From Longilinea sp. (GTDB taxonomy: Bacteria > Chloroflexota > Anaerolineae > Anaerolineales > Anaerolineaceae): DNA of 39,460 nt. Shown in pieces: positions 14,529 through 22,561 of this stretch; the first letter of the stretch is position 1, and every line of letters starts with the position of its first letter. The notes under the pieces are model-generated. The model was given only the letters and a program-made list of their open reading frames with translations. It made no database searches and had not been told where the DNA came from. The stretch covers positions 1-39,460 of the forward strand of contig JAPKMQ010000002.1 of NCBI GenBank assembly GCA_026645875.1, written 5' to 3'. A program made the position numbers and the translations under genes.

Positions 14529-14545
14529 TTGCCCCCAAAAACCAC

Positions 14546-14573
14546 AAAACGCTCACAACCGTGGGCGTTTTTT
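14546..14573 (+). terminator. Intrinsic terminator after the degV-like gene
   Basis: AAAACGCTCAC / GTGGGCGTTTT (one G-T pair), 4-base loop, ending in TTTTTT, 18 bases past the stop. Confidence 0.85.
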
Positions 14574-14652
14574 GATTGGACAACCCTCCTGATTAGCCCT
14601 GACAGACATCACCAACCGCCCGCAGGGTATTTATTCCCGCGGGCACTCTCGT

Positions 14653-14658
14653 TACAAT
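14653..14658 (+). promoter_or_regulatory. -10 element upstream of the DUF1015 gene
   Basis: TACAAT lies 38 bases before the ATG at 14697. No convincing -35 is visible at 16-18 bases. A GC-rich CCCGC...GCGGG inverted pair surrounds the -35 position and could bind a regulator. Confidence 0.4.
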
Positions 14659-14696
14659 CTAGATTGACCGAATTTTCCTGAACGAAAGGGCTTTCC

Positions 14697-16013
14697 ATGA
14701 GACTTTACCCCGGCATTGGCGTGCAGGCAGCCGATATCCTGCTTCCCAAATCTGGCACCAATCTCACCCAATGGGCCTCCATTGCCTGCGACCAGTTCAC
14801 ATCCCAGCCTGAATACTGGCAAAAGGTGGCTGAAACTGTTGGCGATGCGCCATCCACGTTCAAGTTAACGCTGCCGGAGGTTTACCTCGGCACCGACGAA
14901 GAAGCCGCGCGCGTCCATAGCACGCAACAGGCAATGAAAAAATACCTGGCCGAAGGTTTGCTGGTGAACCATGAGGGCTTGATCCTGATCGAGCGCAGCG
15001 TGGACGGTAAAACCCGCCGCGGCCTGATGCTGGCCCTGGATTTGGAACAATACGATTACAACAAAGGTTCTCAAACCCTCATTCGCGCGACCGAAGGCAC
15101 CATTCTCGACAGGCTGCCCCCGCGCATGCGCATTCGTGAAGGCGCTACGCTCGAACTGCCGCACATTCTCGTACTCATCGACGACCCCGATTGCACCGTT
15201 ATCGAACCCGTGGCTGCCCAAAAGGACCGCCTTACCAGGTTGTACGACTTCGACCTGATGCTCGACAGCGGCCACCTGCGCGGCTATGGCATCAACGATC
15301 TCGCCCTGGAACAACAGGCCATGACCGCGCTGGAACGGCTGGCTGACCCGGCCGCCTTCGCGAAAAAATACGACGTCACCCCCGATCATGGCGTCCTGCT
15401 TTTCGCCATGGGCGACGGCAACCATTCACTGGCCACTGCCAAGGCGATCTGGGAGAAGATCAAGCCGCAGGTTGGAATGAACCATCCTGCCCGGTACGCG
15501 TTGGTGGAAATCGAGAACGTTCACGACGAGGGGCTTGAATTTGAGCCGATTCACCGCGTCCTGTTCCACGTTCAGCAAAACCTGGCCGACAGCCTGCGCC
15601 ATTATTTCGGCAATAAATACAGTCTGATCCCCTGCGAAACCGAAGAGGAAATGGTGGCCAAAGTTGAAGGACAGAGCGGCTCCGAACAATTGATCGGCTT
15701 ATGCTCGGTGGGCGGTTATCAGATTCTTGCCATCAAGGATCCTTCCTCCAACCTGCCCGTGGGCACGTTGCAGGGCTTTATCGACCAGTGGCTCAAAAAG
15801 GGCGGCGCTGAAAAGATCGATTACGTTCACGGCGAGGACGTGGTTTGCGGCCTCGGATCGCAGCCAGGCAACCTGGGCTTTTACCTTCCCCGCATGCCCA
15901 AGAGCGACCTGTTCAAAACCGTTATCCTCGACGGCGCCCTGCCGCGCAAAACCTTTTCGATGGGTGAAGCCAAAGAAAAACGTTTCTACATGGAAGCCCG
16001 CAAGATCGCATAG
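14697..16013 (+). CDS. DUF1015 family protein
   Basis: A 438-residue protein of the DUF1015 family, whose general role is uncharacterised. The first ~130 residues start RLYPGIGVQAADILLP and contain WASIACDQFTSQPEYW. The core carries the family motif LFAMGDGNHSLATAKAIWE near residues 234-252. The family has been linked by structure to ParB/SerK-like folds; that link is general knowledge and not visible here. AAAGGG precedes the ATG. It stands alone between a -10 element and a terminator, so neighbours offer no clue. Confidence 0.85.
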   Translation: MRLYPGIGVQAADILLPKSGTNLTQWASIACDQFTSQPEYWQKVAETVGDAPSTFKLTLPEVYLGTDEEAARVHSTQQAMKKYLAEGLLVNHEGLILIERSVDGKTRRGLMLALDLEQYDYNKGSQTLIRATEGTILDRLPPRMRIREGATLELPHILVLIDDPDCTVIEPVAAQKDRLTRLYDFDLMLDSGHLRGYGINDLALEQQAMTALERLADPAAFAKKYDVTPDHGVLLFAMGDGNHSLATAKAIWEKIKPQVGMNHPARYALVEIENVHDEGLEFEPIHRVLFHVQQNLADSLRHYFGNKYSLIPCETEEEMVAKVEGQSGSEQLIGLCSVGGYQILAIKDPSSNLPVGTLQGFIDQWLKKGGAEKIDYVHGEDVVCGLGSQPGNLGFYLPRMPKSDLFKTVILDGALPRKTFSMGEAKEKRFYMEARKIA

Positions 16014-16037
16014 CACGATCTGACGATGATCAATATC

Positions 16038-16073
16038 AACCAGCTTTGCCGCGCGCGGTGAGGCTGGTTTTTC
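16038..16073 (+). terminator. Terminator after the DUF1015 gene
   Basis: AACCAGC / GCTGGTT outer stem around a GC-rich self-complementary core (CCGCGCGCGG), followed by TTTTTCTT. Confidence 0.75.
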
Positions 16074-16088
16074 TTGTAGCGCATGGAT

Positions 16089-16097
16089 TGGTATAAT
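16089..16097 (+). promoter_or_regulatory. Extended -10 promoter for the small beta-rich protein gene
   Basis: TGGTATAAT, a perfect TATAAT with an upstream TG, 21 bases before the ATG at 16119. No matching -35; GCGAGGAA supplies a ribosome binding site. Confidence 0.6.
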
Positions 16098-16118
16098 CAG
16101 GCCAGCGAGGAACCCTGA

Positions 16119-16472
16119 ATGCAGCGATTTAATCCATTCCAACAAGACGAAGATGCCCTTCCGCCCGAGGAAGTGCGTTTCCTGGACGTTCACGTTGAAC
16201 CCTGGCCGGACGGCCGCCGGGTGCGCGTGCATGTCAGTCTCACGCCTTTCCAACAGCCGCCCAATCTGGAAATGGTGATCCTCGATCCGCAGGACCGCGA
16301 GGTAAGTCACATTTCCATTATTGAGAATATAGATTTTCAGTTCGTTCTTACCATGCACCTGCGCGACCCGGAACCACAGCCAGAATACCGCCTGGAGGTC
16401 GAGCTCAGTTACCCGGAAAAGGGTACGATCACGCAGAGCAGTTGTAAATTCACGTTAGCTCTAGACCAATAA
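16119..16472 (+). CDS. Small hypothetical protein, probably a beta-sandwich
   Basis: A 117-residue soluble protein without signal peptide or membrane helix, which I cannot assign to a named family. After an acidic, Pro-containing N-terminus, the chain alternates short hydrophobic and polar residues (VRVHVSLTPFQQPPNLEMVIL, FQFVLTMHL, YRLEVELSY), as in an immunoglobulin-like fold. It has one cysteine near the end. A good extended -10, GAGGAA and a downstream hairpin support it as a real gene. It is convergent with the large 5'-nucleotidase gene. Confidence 0.75.
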   Translation: MQRFNPFQQDEDALPPEEVRFLDVHVEPWPDGRRVRVHVSLTPFQQPPNLEMVILDPQDREVSHISIIENIDFQFVLTMHLRDPEPQPEYRLEVELSYPEKGTITQSSCKFTLALDQ

Positions 16473-16505
16473 AAAAACACCAGCCCGGTTTTTACGCCGG
16501 GCTGG
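16471..16505 (-). terminator. Terminator of the 5'-nucleotidase gene
   Basis: CCAGCCCGG / CCGGGCTGG, a 9-base perfect stem with an 8-base loop. On the minus strand it is followed by TGTTTTTTT, so it stops transcription of the gene ending at 16544. Confidence 0.85.
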
Positions 16506-16543
16506 CTGCAAAATCAATCGGTATTGATAACCGAAGGTGGAAA

Positions 16544-19500
16544 TTACTTGAGCAGGGTCGGCAGGAACAGGTAGCGATTCATCAGCAGGAAGACCAGGCG
16601 ACCCTCAACCTTCGGGTCGATCGGGTCGGCCGTGTCATCGCTCTGGATGTACTCAGCCACCGAGTCGCGCACATAGTATTGCGTGTCAGCAATGATCTGA
16701 TCCAACGGCCACAGCGTGACACCGGCGTTATTGTTGTTGCACGATCCGGCTGCCAGGTAGTTGACCGTGGAGACGTTGTAGTAGGTATCGGCATCGGTGA
16801 AGTCGACAAACTCGCCGTTTGCCTCCAGGCTGACCACATTGTTGCCGTTCGGCAGCATCGGGTAGGTGTCACCATAGGTGATTGTTCCAGCCGAGTCAAT
16901 GTCGATCATGCAGGTGGTGTAGTATGAGTAGCCGCCGTAACCCGGAACATACTTGTAGTAATAGTAGTTGCGGTAGGCGCGCTCGAGCAGCGTCTTGAGT
17001 TGCGGCCCGTTCAGTGTAAACACCACCAGTGAGTTCTCATACGGCATGGCTGAGAACATGTCCGAGATCTTCAACTGGTACGGCGTGGACGGAGTGGCGC
17101 TGGCGGCGATCAACCGGTTGGTCATGGCACCAGACAGATGGAAGTCGATGTTTATGCCCAATTCCTTTTCCAGCTTCCACACCGAGGCATCTGCTTGCAG
17201 GTTGGCGCCGTTGGTTTCCTGGGTGAAGGCTTCGGGGTCGGTGTCAATGGGGGTGATGGTGGAGCCAATCACCGTATTGTTGTAGGCAGCCAACAGGTCA
17301 GCATACGGTTGCAGCAGAGCCTTGGTGGCGGCATCTTCCGGATAAGCGGAAGTGGTGATCGCAATAGCCTTACCGGTCGACGAAACCAGTTCATACGCAT
17401 CGATGCCGGAGGTGGCTTTCTGGCGCATGCCCAGAACGATCTGCCCCAGGTATGTGTTGTAGCGATTGGCCTGCGAAACCAGCACGGCATCGCCGTCCGG
17501 GGCCACCAGTGTGGTGGGCAGGTACTGGTACGGCTTATCCAGGAACTGCCCGCTGGGGGCGGTGTGGCTGTGGCCGCCGACGATCACATCAATGTCGGAG
17601 ACTTGCTGGGCCAAGTAGGTATCAACGTTGTTATCCACTTCCAGGTTGCTCGGGTTTGTGGTGAAGCCGATGTGCGTCAGCGCGATCAGCACTTCGCTGG
17701 TATCAGCCAGTCCAGGTACCAGGGCTTGCGCCGTGGTGATCGGATTCTGGAAGGTCAGGCCGGGGATGTTGCTCGGCAGCTCATAGTTGGGAATGCGGTG
17801 ATTGCCGATACCCAGGATGGCCACCGTGATAGCTTCTGGCCCGACCGAGACGCGCTCAAAATCGCGCACAGGCACCAGGTCGAGGCCGTAAGCGCCCGTG
17901 TCGCTGACGTTGGCCTGCAACAGCGGGAAGTTCGCCTGGCTGAGCGTGCTGAAGATTTCGCTGCCAAAGTTGTACTCATGGTTGCCCAGGGTCATGGCAG
18001 CATAGCCCATCGTATTGAAGGCCTTGATCAACGGGTTGATCTGCAGTTCAGCCGGCAGCGGCGTGCCGTCAGCAGCATAGCCCAGGCCGGCGCTCTTGAA
18101 GTAGTACATCATCGAGTCGCCCTGGATATTATCGCCAGCGGTGAGCAGGATGGTGCGGTTGGGGTTATGGGCGCGTTCCTGCTTGATTGCGGTCACCAGG
18201 TTGGTGTAACCAGGCGTGCTGCCGGATTGCAGCAGGCGGCCGTGCGAGTCGTTGTGATGCAGGATGGTGATCGGAACGATCGGACCAGAGAGGTTGTCAC
18301 CTTCCTGTGTAATGCGGCCATCCAGCGTGCCGTCACCATCCGGGCCGGTGTATGGCGCAGTCTGGGTGTAATGGGCAGCGACGTACCGGTTCACGTTATC
18401 CAGCATGTCACCCCAGTAGGTGATGTTGGTCATGTACTTGAACGGGGTGAAGCCATCCTGCCCGGCGGGGGCCAGGAATTCGTTGGTGGCCACGCGGTAA
18501 ACTTTTTCCAGGTCCAGCGGCAGCCAGGTATCCGTGGCTTTATCCAACACCTCGATGTCATACGCGCCCCAGGCCCACGGAACAGCGCAGGGATTCTGAG
18601 AAGTGGTGGTTTCTGAGTAGCAGTAGAACTTGTGGCGGACGCCTGCAATCGAGAGCGTGCCCTTGAACAGGCTGGCGCTCTGGTTGAGCAGTTCGCGGAT
18701 CTGCCAGCCGGTCATGTCACCGACTGCCGTGGCGTTGCCGAACGGCAGAATGGTGAACATGTTGCCGTAGGTCAGCAGGAACGGTGCGGGCAGCAAGCCA
18801 GTAACACAAGGTGTGCCGGCGCACAGATCGGTGCGGATGCCGCCGGGGTTGTTGAAGACCATATCGACATCGTTGAGCGGTTCAGCGTCGGTATTCAGAT
18901 CGCCGTAGACAGCGTCCTGGATGAATGCGCCCATCATGCCGTCGCCATTGTAGTTGCGGGTCAGGTCAACCTGGGTCCAACCGATTTCCTGGTTGATGAG
19001 TTCCACGTAATCTTCATCGGTTGCATAGGCCGCGACGAGGTCAGCGACCGGCGCGTAGGCGGTGCCATTGGGGTCAACCCCATTGCGGGTCCAGGCAATT
19101 GTTGAAGTGTGCGAAGTGGAATTGTAGGTAACATCAAACTGTCCCACAACGCGGCCGTTATAGTAAGCCTGGGCAATATAGGTGTTGCCAACGATGGTCG
19201 GCGAAGTCATATTGGTATGGCTGTGTCCGCCGATGATGATATTGGCGGGGGTACCGGCAGTGTTCAGGCGGGCAGCCAGAGTCTGGTCGCCGTACACCGG
19301 GAAGCCGTAGCCATAGCCGCCGTCGGTGAAACCGTTGTGGCTGAGCACAACGATGAAATCAGCGCCGTCGGCAAGCATGTCGGCATAGTAGTGGCTGATG
19401 GACTGAGCCGGATCCTTGAAGCACAGGCCTTCGGTCGCGGTGACAACGGTGATGTAGGGCGTTTCAACCGAGCTGACGCCAATCACGCCGATCTGCACCA

Positions 19501-20086
19501 GGTTGTCGGCCGGACCAACCTCAAAGATGGTGTAGGGTTCAATCGTGTAATTGTCCGTGCCGTTGGTGATGACCGCCGGATCCCATCCATCGCAGGAAGT
19601 TCCCACTTTGGCGGTGATGTTGGCCGCCAGCAGCGGGAAAGCCTTTTTGGTGAGATCGGTATCATCCGCCGCTTGCACGGCGCGGTCGGTCAGCGTCGCC
19701 TGGCCCCAGTCGAATTCGTGGTTGCCAAAGGTGACCGCATCGTAACCAATCAATTTGTAGTAATCGATGACTGGTTCGCCCTTGTAAATGTTGGAGAGCA
19801 GGCTGCCCTGCATCATGTCGCCAGCATCAAAGAGCAGCACATCCTGCCCCAGCCCTTCTTTGGCGGTGCGGATGGTCTGGATCACGTTGGCTACGCGGGC
19901 CGCGCCGGGGTTCGAGCTTGAACCCACTTTGTTTTCCAGTTGGCCGTGGTAGTCGTTTGTGTGCAGAAGGGTGAAGGACACATCGCCCGGCGCTAAAAGC
20001 GCTGCCGCCTGGACCGAGAAACCAGCCGGAAGCGCCAATGTCAGGATCATCAAAATCGCGACGACCTTAAATAAGTTGCTTTTCAT
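16544..20086 (-). CDS. Exported protein with two tandem 5'-nucleotidase / cyclic phosphodiesterase units
   Basis: A 1180-residue exported protein. Residues 1-28 are a signal peptide (MKSNLFKVVAILMILTLALP). Unit 1 (about 38-600) has metallophosphatase motifs LLHTNDYHG, DAGDMMQG, TFGNHEFDWG and GGHSHT, then a C-terminal nucleotide-binding domain with NNPGGIRTDL. Unit 2 (about 605-1150) repeats HHNDSHG, TAGDNIQG, TLGNHEYNFG and GGHSHT, but its substrate loop reads FHLSGAMTNRL instead of NGGIR. A Tyr-rich stretch (YRNYYYYKYVPGYGGYSYY) lies near 1035. The tail YLFLPTLLK is hydrophobic. The ORF track starts at a TTG; ATG 20086 follows GGAGGAAATGG and was chosen. Likely role: extracellular nucleotide scavenging. 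Both metal sites look intact; the second substrate site looks altered. Confidence 0.93.
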   Translation of the reverse strand: MKSNLFKVVAILMILTLALPAGFSVQAAALLAPGDVSFTLLHTNDYHGQLENKVGSSSNPGAARVANVIQTIRTAKEGLGQDVLLFDAGDMMQGSLLSNIYKGEPVIDYYKLIGYDAVTFGNHEFDWGQATLTDRAVQAADDTDLTKKAFPLLAANITAKVGTSCDGWDPAVITNGTDNYTIEPYTIFEVGPADNLVQIGVIGVSSVETPYITVVTATEGLCFKDPAQSISHYYADMLADGADFIVVLSHNGFTDGGYGYGFPVYGDQTLAARLNTAGTPANIIIGGHSHTNMTSPTIVGNTYIAQAYYNGRVVGQFDVTYNSTSHTSTIAWTRNGVDPNGTAYAPVADLVAAYATDEDYVELINQEIGWTQVDLTRNYNGDGMMGAFIQDAVYGDLNTDAEPLNDVDMVFNNPGGIRTDLCAGTPCVTGLLPAPFLLTYGNMFTILPFGNATAVGDMTGWQIRELLNQSASLFKGTLSIAGVRHKFYCYSETTTSQNPCAVPWAWGAYDIEVLDKATDTWLPLDLEKVYRVATNEFLAPAGQDGFTPFKYMTNITYWGDMLDNVNRYVAAHYTQTAPYTGPDGDGTLDGRITQEGDNLSGPIVPITILHHNDSHGRLLQSGSTPGYTNLVTAIKQERAHNPNRTILLTAGDNIQGDSMMYYFKSAGLGYAADGTPLPAELQINPLIKAFNTMGYAAMTLGNHEYNFGSEIFSTLSQANFPLLQANVSDTGAYGLDLVPVRDFERVSVGPEAITVAILGIGNHRIPNYELPSNIPGLTFQNPITTAQALVPGLADTSEVLIALTHIGFTTNPSNLEVDNNVDTYLAQQVSDIDVIVGGHSHTAPSGQFLDKPYQYLPTTLVAPDGDAVLVSQANRYNTYLGQIVLGMRQKATSGIDAYELVSSTGKAIAITTSAYPEDAATKALLQPYADLLAAYNNTVIGSTITPIDTDPEAFTQETNGANLQADASVWKLEKELGINIDFHLSGAMTNRLIAASATPSTPYQLKISDMFSAMPYENSLVVFTLNGPQLKTLLERAYRNYYYYKYVPGYGGYSYYTTCMIDIDSAGTITYGDTYPMLPNGNNVVSLEANGEFVDFTDADTYYNVSTVNYLAAGSCNNNNAGVTLWPLDQIIADTQYYVRDSVAEYIQSDDTADPIDPKVEGRLVFLLMNRYLFLPTLLK

Positions 20087-20170
20087 TCCATTTCCTCCGA
20101 TTTTTATCAAATGTAGTTCTCTGGGTACCTACTGGATCGGGGATTTTCGATTGGTAGCACCTCCTTTAAG

Positions 20171-20290
20171 TTAAGAGAAATCCAGGGGAAAGGACTGCCC
20201 GTGTTCGGGACACAGGCAACGAAATTGGTTGACATCCATCACGACAAAAGCAACGACCTGCAGATTGTCGGATTGTCCTATGGGGAACAC
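20171..20290 (-). CDS. Candidate 39-residue ORF in the nucleotidase leader
   Basis: Too short for the ORF track. A GTG at 20290 follows TTGGAGGT at a 6-base spacing and opens a 39-codon frame ending in TAA. The product has a hydrophobic patch (LQVVAFVV) followed by QFRCLCPEHGQSFPLDF, with a Cys-x-Cys and a nearby His. The upstream frame stays open for a further 25 codons without a good start. It would be the first cistron of the nucleotidase transcript. I do not recognise it; chance is a real alternative at this length. Confidence 0.3.
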   Translation of the reverse strand: MFPIGQSDNLQVVAFVVMDVNQFRCLCPEHGQSFPLDFS

Positions 20291-20423
20291 AAACAGACCT
20301 CCAATTGCACTTCGGAAGCGAGACCACAAACCCGGGGGAATTAAAACAGGCTGAATAACGGTAATCTAAAGGTAAGGACCGGCGACTTTGGGATGTCCCC
20401 TTCTGCGTTGAGCCGGTATCTAT

Positions 20424-20429
20424 ATTATA
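20424..20429 (-). promoter_or_regulatory. -10 element for the nucleotidase transcript
   Basis: Perfect TATAAT on the minus strand in an AT-rich block, without a recognisable -35. It would give a leader of roughly 330 bases before the ATG at 20086. Confidence 0.35.
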
Positions 20430-20549
20430 TTGAAGTTATCGGATTTTGCACCTTAAATCCATGCTGAAATCAGGCCAACTTATTCATTCAACAACGAAGT
20501 ATTACTACTCCCTCAAACAAAACTGTAAAGCAAGCGCAAACTGGCTGCA

Positions 20550-20579
20550 TTGACGCACAAGAATCATGAATGCTACAAT
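20550..20579 (+). promoter_or_regulatory. Promoter of the propeller-M23 unit
   Basis: TTGACG (20550-20555), an 18-base spacer ending in TGC, then TACAAT (20574-20579). Transcription would start near 20586, downstream of the ORF-track start at 20570, which supports ATG 20645 as the real start. Confidence 0.65.
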
Positions 20580-20644
20580 CGAAGGGTGAAAAGTCAGTCA
20601 AACCGCCGGCAAACCTCACCAGAGAATGTCTGCCAGGATCGATT

Positions 20645-22561
20645 ATGAATCAACGCCCCCCCGCCACGCAACGGATTCTACTGCTGCTGTTGACGGCGCT
20701 TATCATGGCGAACGTGGTTTATTTGTTCGTGGTCGGATGGCCAACCCTGCGCGCCGAAGGACCCAAGCCTGAGGCCCAGGCTGCCACCGGGCAGGCCCCC
20801 ACCGCATCGCCTTCCCCTACCGTCCAATCCACCCTTGAGGCGGCTTCAGCAGGTACCCCGGCCGCGTCTGCCGTTATTTCCGCCAGCAGCGATGTGTTTT
20901 TAATTTCTCTCGGCGATGGCGCCAGCGCGCATTTCTTCATTTTTCACCCGCTCACCCAGTCCCTCAAGCGGCTTACCAACCAGGCCGGCGAAGACTGCAA
21001 CCCCGCGTTGAGCCCGGACGGCCGCCAGGTGGCGTTCAGTTCGCGACGCAATGGGTACTGGGATTTGTACATTCTGACGCTGGACGGCGGCCAGGTGCAG
21101 CGCGTGACCGACACGCCGGAATATGAAGGCTCGCCGAGCTGGTCGCCGGACGGTCAATGGCTGGCCTACGAAGCCTACCGCAATAATAATCTGGATGTTT
21201 ACCTGCAATCGCTGGCCAATTTAAGCGACGCGCCCATCCAACTTACCGACGATCCCAGCCCGGATCATTCCCCCGCCTGGTCTCCTGAAGGCCGCACCAT
21301 CGCCTTTGTTTCCGCACGTTCCGGCGAAGATGAAATCTGGACCGCGGCGCTGGACCGCATCGACGACCGCTTTGCCAACCTGAGCCAGTCGGCCCAGACC
21401 ACCGAAAGCCAGCCCGCCTGGTCGCCGGACGGCCGATACCTGGCCTGGGATGTGGACCGTTCCGGCAGCCGCTCAATTGTCCTCTGGGACAGCATGGATT
21501 ATTACGGCGCCATCCGGCTGCTGGGTGTCGGGCAGGAGCCCGTCTGGAAATCGGATGGAAGCGCCCTGCTGGCGCGCATTCCCAGCCCCAATCAGGAAGC
21601 GATCACCGCGTACGCGGTTCCATCCGGCGCGCAGATCCTGGCCTATACGCCGCTGCCTGCCCAGATGCACGGCATGCTCTGGCTTAGCGGCCAGTCGGCC
21701 GATGTGTTGCGCGCATCGTTGGGGAACAGTACAACCGCCGACACGCTCCCCACGCTCTGGTCGCCTGCTTTGACCGTTTCACCGGTTTCGCCAGCCGGCC
21801 GGGCCGCGCTGGTTGAGCTGCCAGATGTGGCCGTCCAGTATCCCTATCTGATCGATTCGCTGGATGAATCCTTCAACGCGCTCAGGACTCAAATCGCTGA
21901 ACTGACCGGGTGGGATGTCCTATCCAGCCTGGAAAATGCCTACTACCCGCTGACCGAGCCGCCCTCCCCAGGCATGGTTGAGGATTGGTTGTACACCGGC
22001 AGAGGTTTCGCGCTCAACCCCCTGCCATTTTCCGCCGGGTGGCTGGTGGCGGTGCGCGAAGATTACAACGGACTGACTTATTGGCGGATCTATGCCCGCA
22101 CGCGGTACCAGGATGGGTCGCAGGGCATTCCGCTTTTGGTGCATCCCTGGGACCTGGATGCCCGCCATAGTGGCAACACCCAGGCCTATGAGCAAGGCGG
22201 CGCGTTTGCACCCATTCCACAGGGCTACTGGGTGGATATCACCGATCTGGCCTCCCGCTTCGGCTGGCAAAGGCTGCCCGCTTTGGTCAATTGGCGCACC
22301 TACTACGCGGCCGCCCGCGTCAACCAGTTCGTCGTCACCGGCGGATTGAACTGGCAGAACGCCATGGCGCAGCTATACCCGGTCGAAGCGATTGCCACGC
22401 CGACCTTCGTGCCCACGCCCACCACCACGCTCACCCCCACGCGCACGCCCTGGCCTGGCCGGCGGTATTATCAGACCAGCACGCCAACCGTCACCCCGGT
22501 GACGCCAACAGCCACCTTCCGCCCCACCTGGACGCCCGCGGCATCCACACCCACACCATGA
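20645..22561 (+). CDS. Membrane-anchored TolB-like (PD40/WD40-like) beta-propeller protein
   Basis: A 638-residue protein. One N-terminal helix (ILLLLLTALIMANVVYLFVVGW) anchors or exports it, then comes a Pro/Ala/Thr spacer. Residues about 75-330 hold repeated TolB-type propeller blades (LSPDGRQVAFSSRRNGYWDLY, WSPDGQWLAYEAYRNNNLDVY, WSPEGRTIAFVSARSGEDEIW, WSPDGRYLAWDV). The C-terminal ~250 residues form a domain I do not recognise, ending in a Thr/Pro tail (TPTFVPTPTTTLTPTRTP). The ORF-track start at 20570 lies upstream of the predicted transcription start, so ATG 20645 is preferred. The stop overlaps the M23 lipoprotein start (ATGA), implying coupled translation and a joint role at the cell surface. 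Ligand and function are unknown. Confidence 0.82.
   Translation: MNQRPPATQRILLLLLTALIMANVVYLFVVGWPTLRAEGPKPEAQAATGQAPTASPSPTVQSTLEAASAGTPAASAVISASSDVFLISLGDGASAHFFIFHPLTQSLKRLTNQAGEDCNPALSPDGRQVAFSSRRNGYWDLYILTLDGGQVQRVTDTPEYEGSPSWSPDGQWLAYEAYRNNNLDVYLQSLANLSDAPIQLTDDPSPDHSPAWSPEGRTIAFVSARSGEDEIWTAALDRIDDRFANLSQSAQTTESQPAWSPDGRYLAWDVDRSGSRSIVLWDSMDYYGAIRLLGVGQEPVWKSDGSALLARIPSPNQEAITAYAVPSGAQILAYTPLPAQMHGMLWLSGQSADVLRASLGNSTTADTLPTLWSPALTVSPVSPAGRAALVELPDVAVQYPYLIDSLDESFNALRTQIAELTGWDVLSSLENAYYPLTEPPSPGMVEDWLYTGRGFALNPLPFSAGWLVAVREDYNGLTYWRIYARTRYQDGSQGIPLLVHPWDLDARHSGNTQAYEQGGAFAPIPQGYWVDITDLASRFGWQRLPALVNWRTYYAAARVNQFVVTGGLNWQNAMAQLYPVEAIATPTFVPTPTTTLTPTRTPWPGRRYYQTSTPTVTPVTPTATFRPTWTPAASTPTP

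Larger units (their letters stand above)
20087..20549. other. Long intergenic region between divergent genes
   Basis: No gene over 60 residues is convincing here. It holds, on the minus strand, a -10 (20424-20429), a candidate 39-residue ORF (20171-20290), a small hairpin near 20200 (CCTGTGT/ACACGGG), an isolated perfect SD-like AAAGGAGGTG at 20158-20167 with no start codon at a useful distance, and the nucleotidase ribosome binding site. The plus-strand promoter of the propeller gene begins at 20550. Confidence 0.6.

Noticed and set aside
17138-18616. 492-residue plus-strand ORF.
   Set aside because: Antisense shadow of the 5'-nucleotidase, with a biased V/G/Q/R composition typical of GC-rich antisense frames.
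20087-20110. TTG start for the 5'-nucleotidase as listed in the ORF track.
   Set aside because: GGAGGAAATGG lies within this stretch and fits the ATG at 20086, which begins a standard signal peptide.
20151-20167. Plus-strand TTGGTAGCACCTCCTTT resembles the 3' end of 16S rRNA.
   Set aside because: Nothing upstream matches 16S helix 45 or its flanks. The match is explained by a perfect Shine-Dalgarno-like sequence on the minus strand.
20570-20644. ATG 20570 as start of the propeller protein.
   Set aside because: It overlaps the predicted -10 and is upstream of the expected transcription start. ATG 20645 directly precedes the membrane helix.
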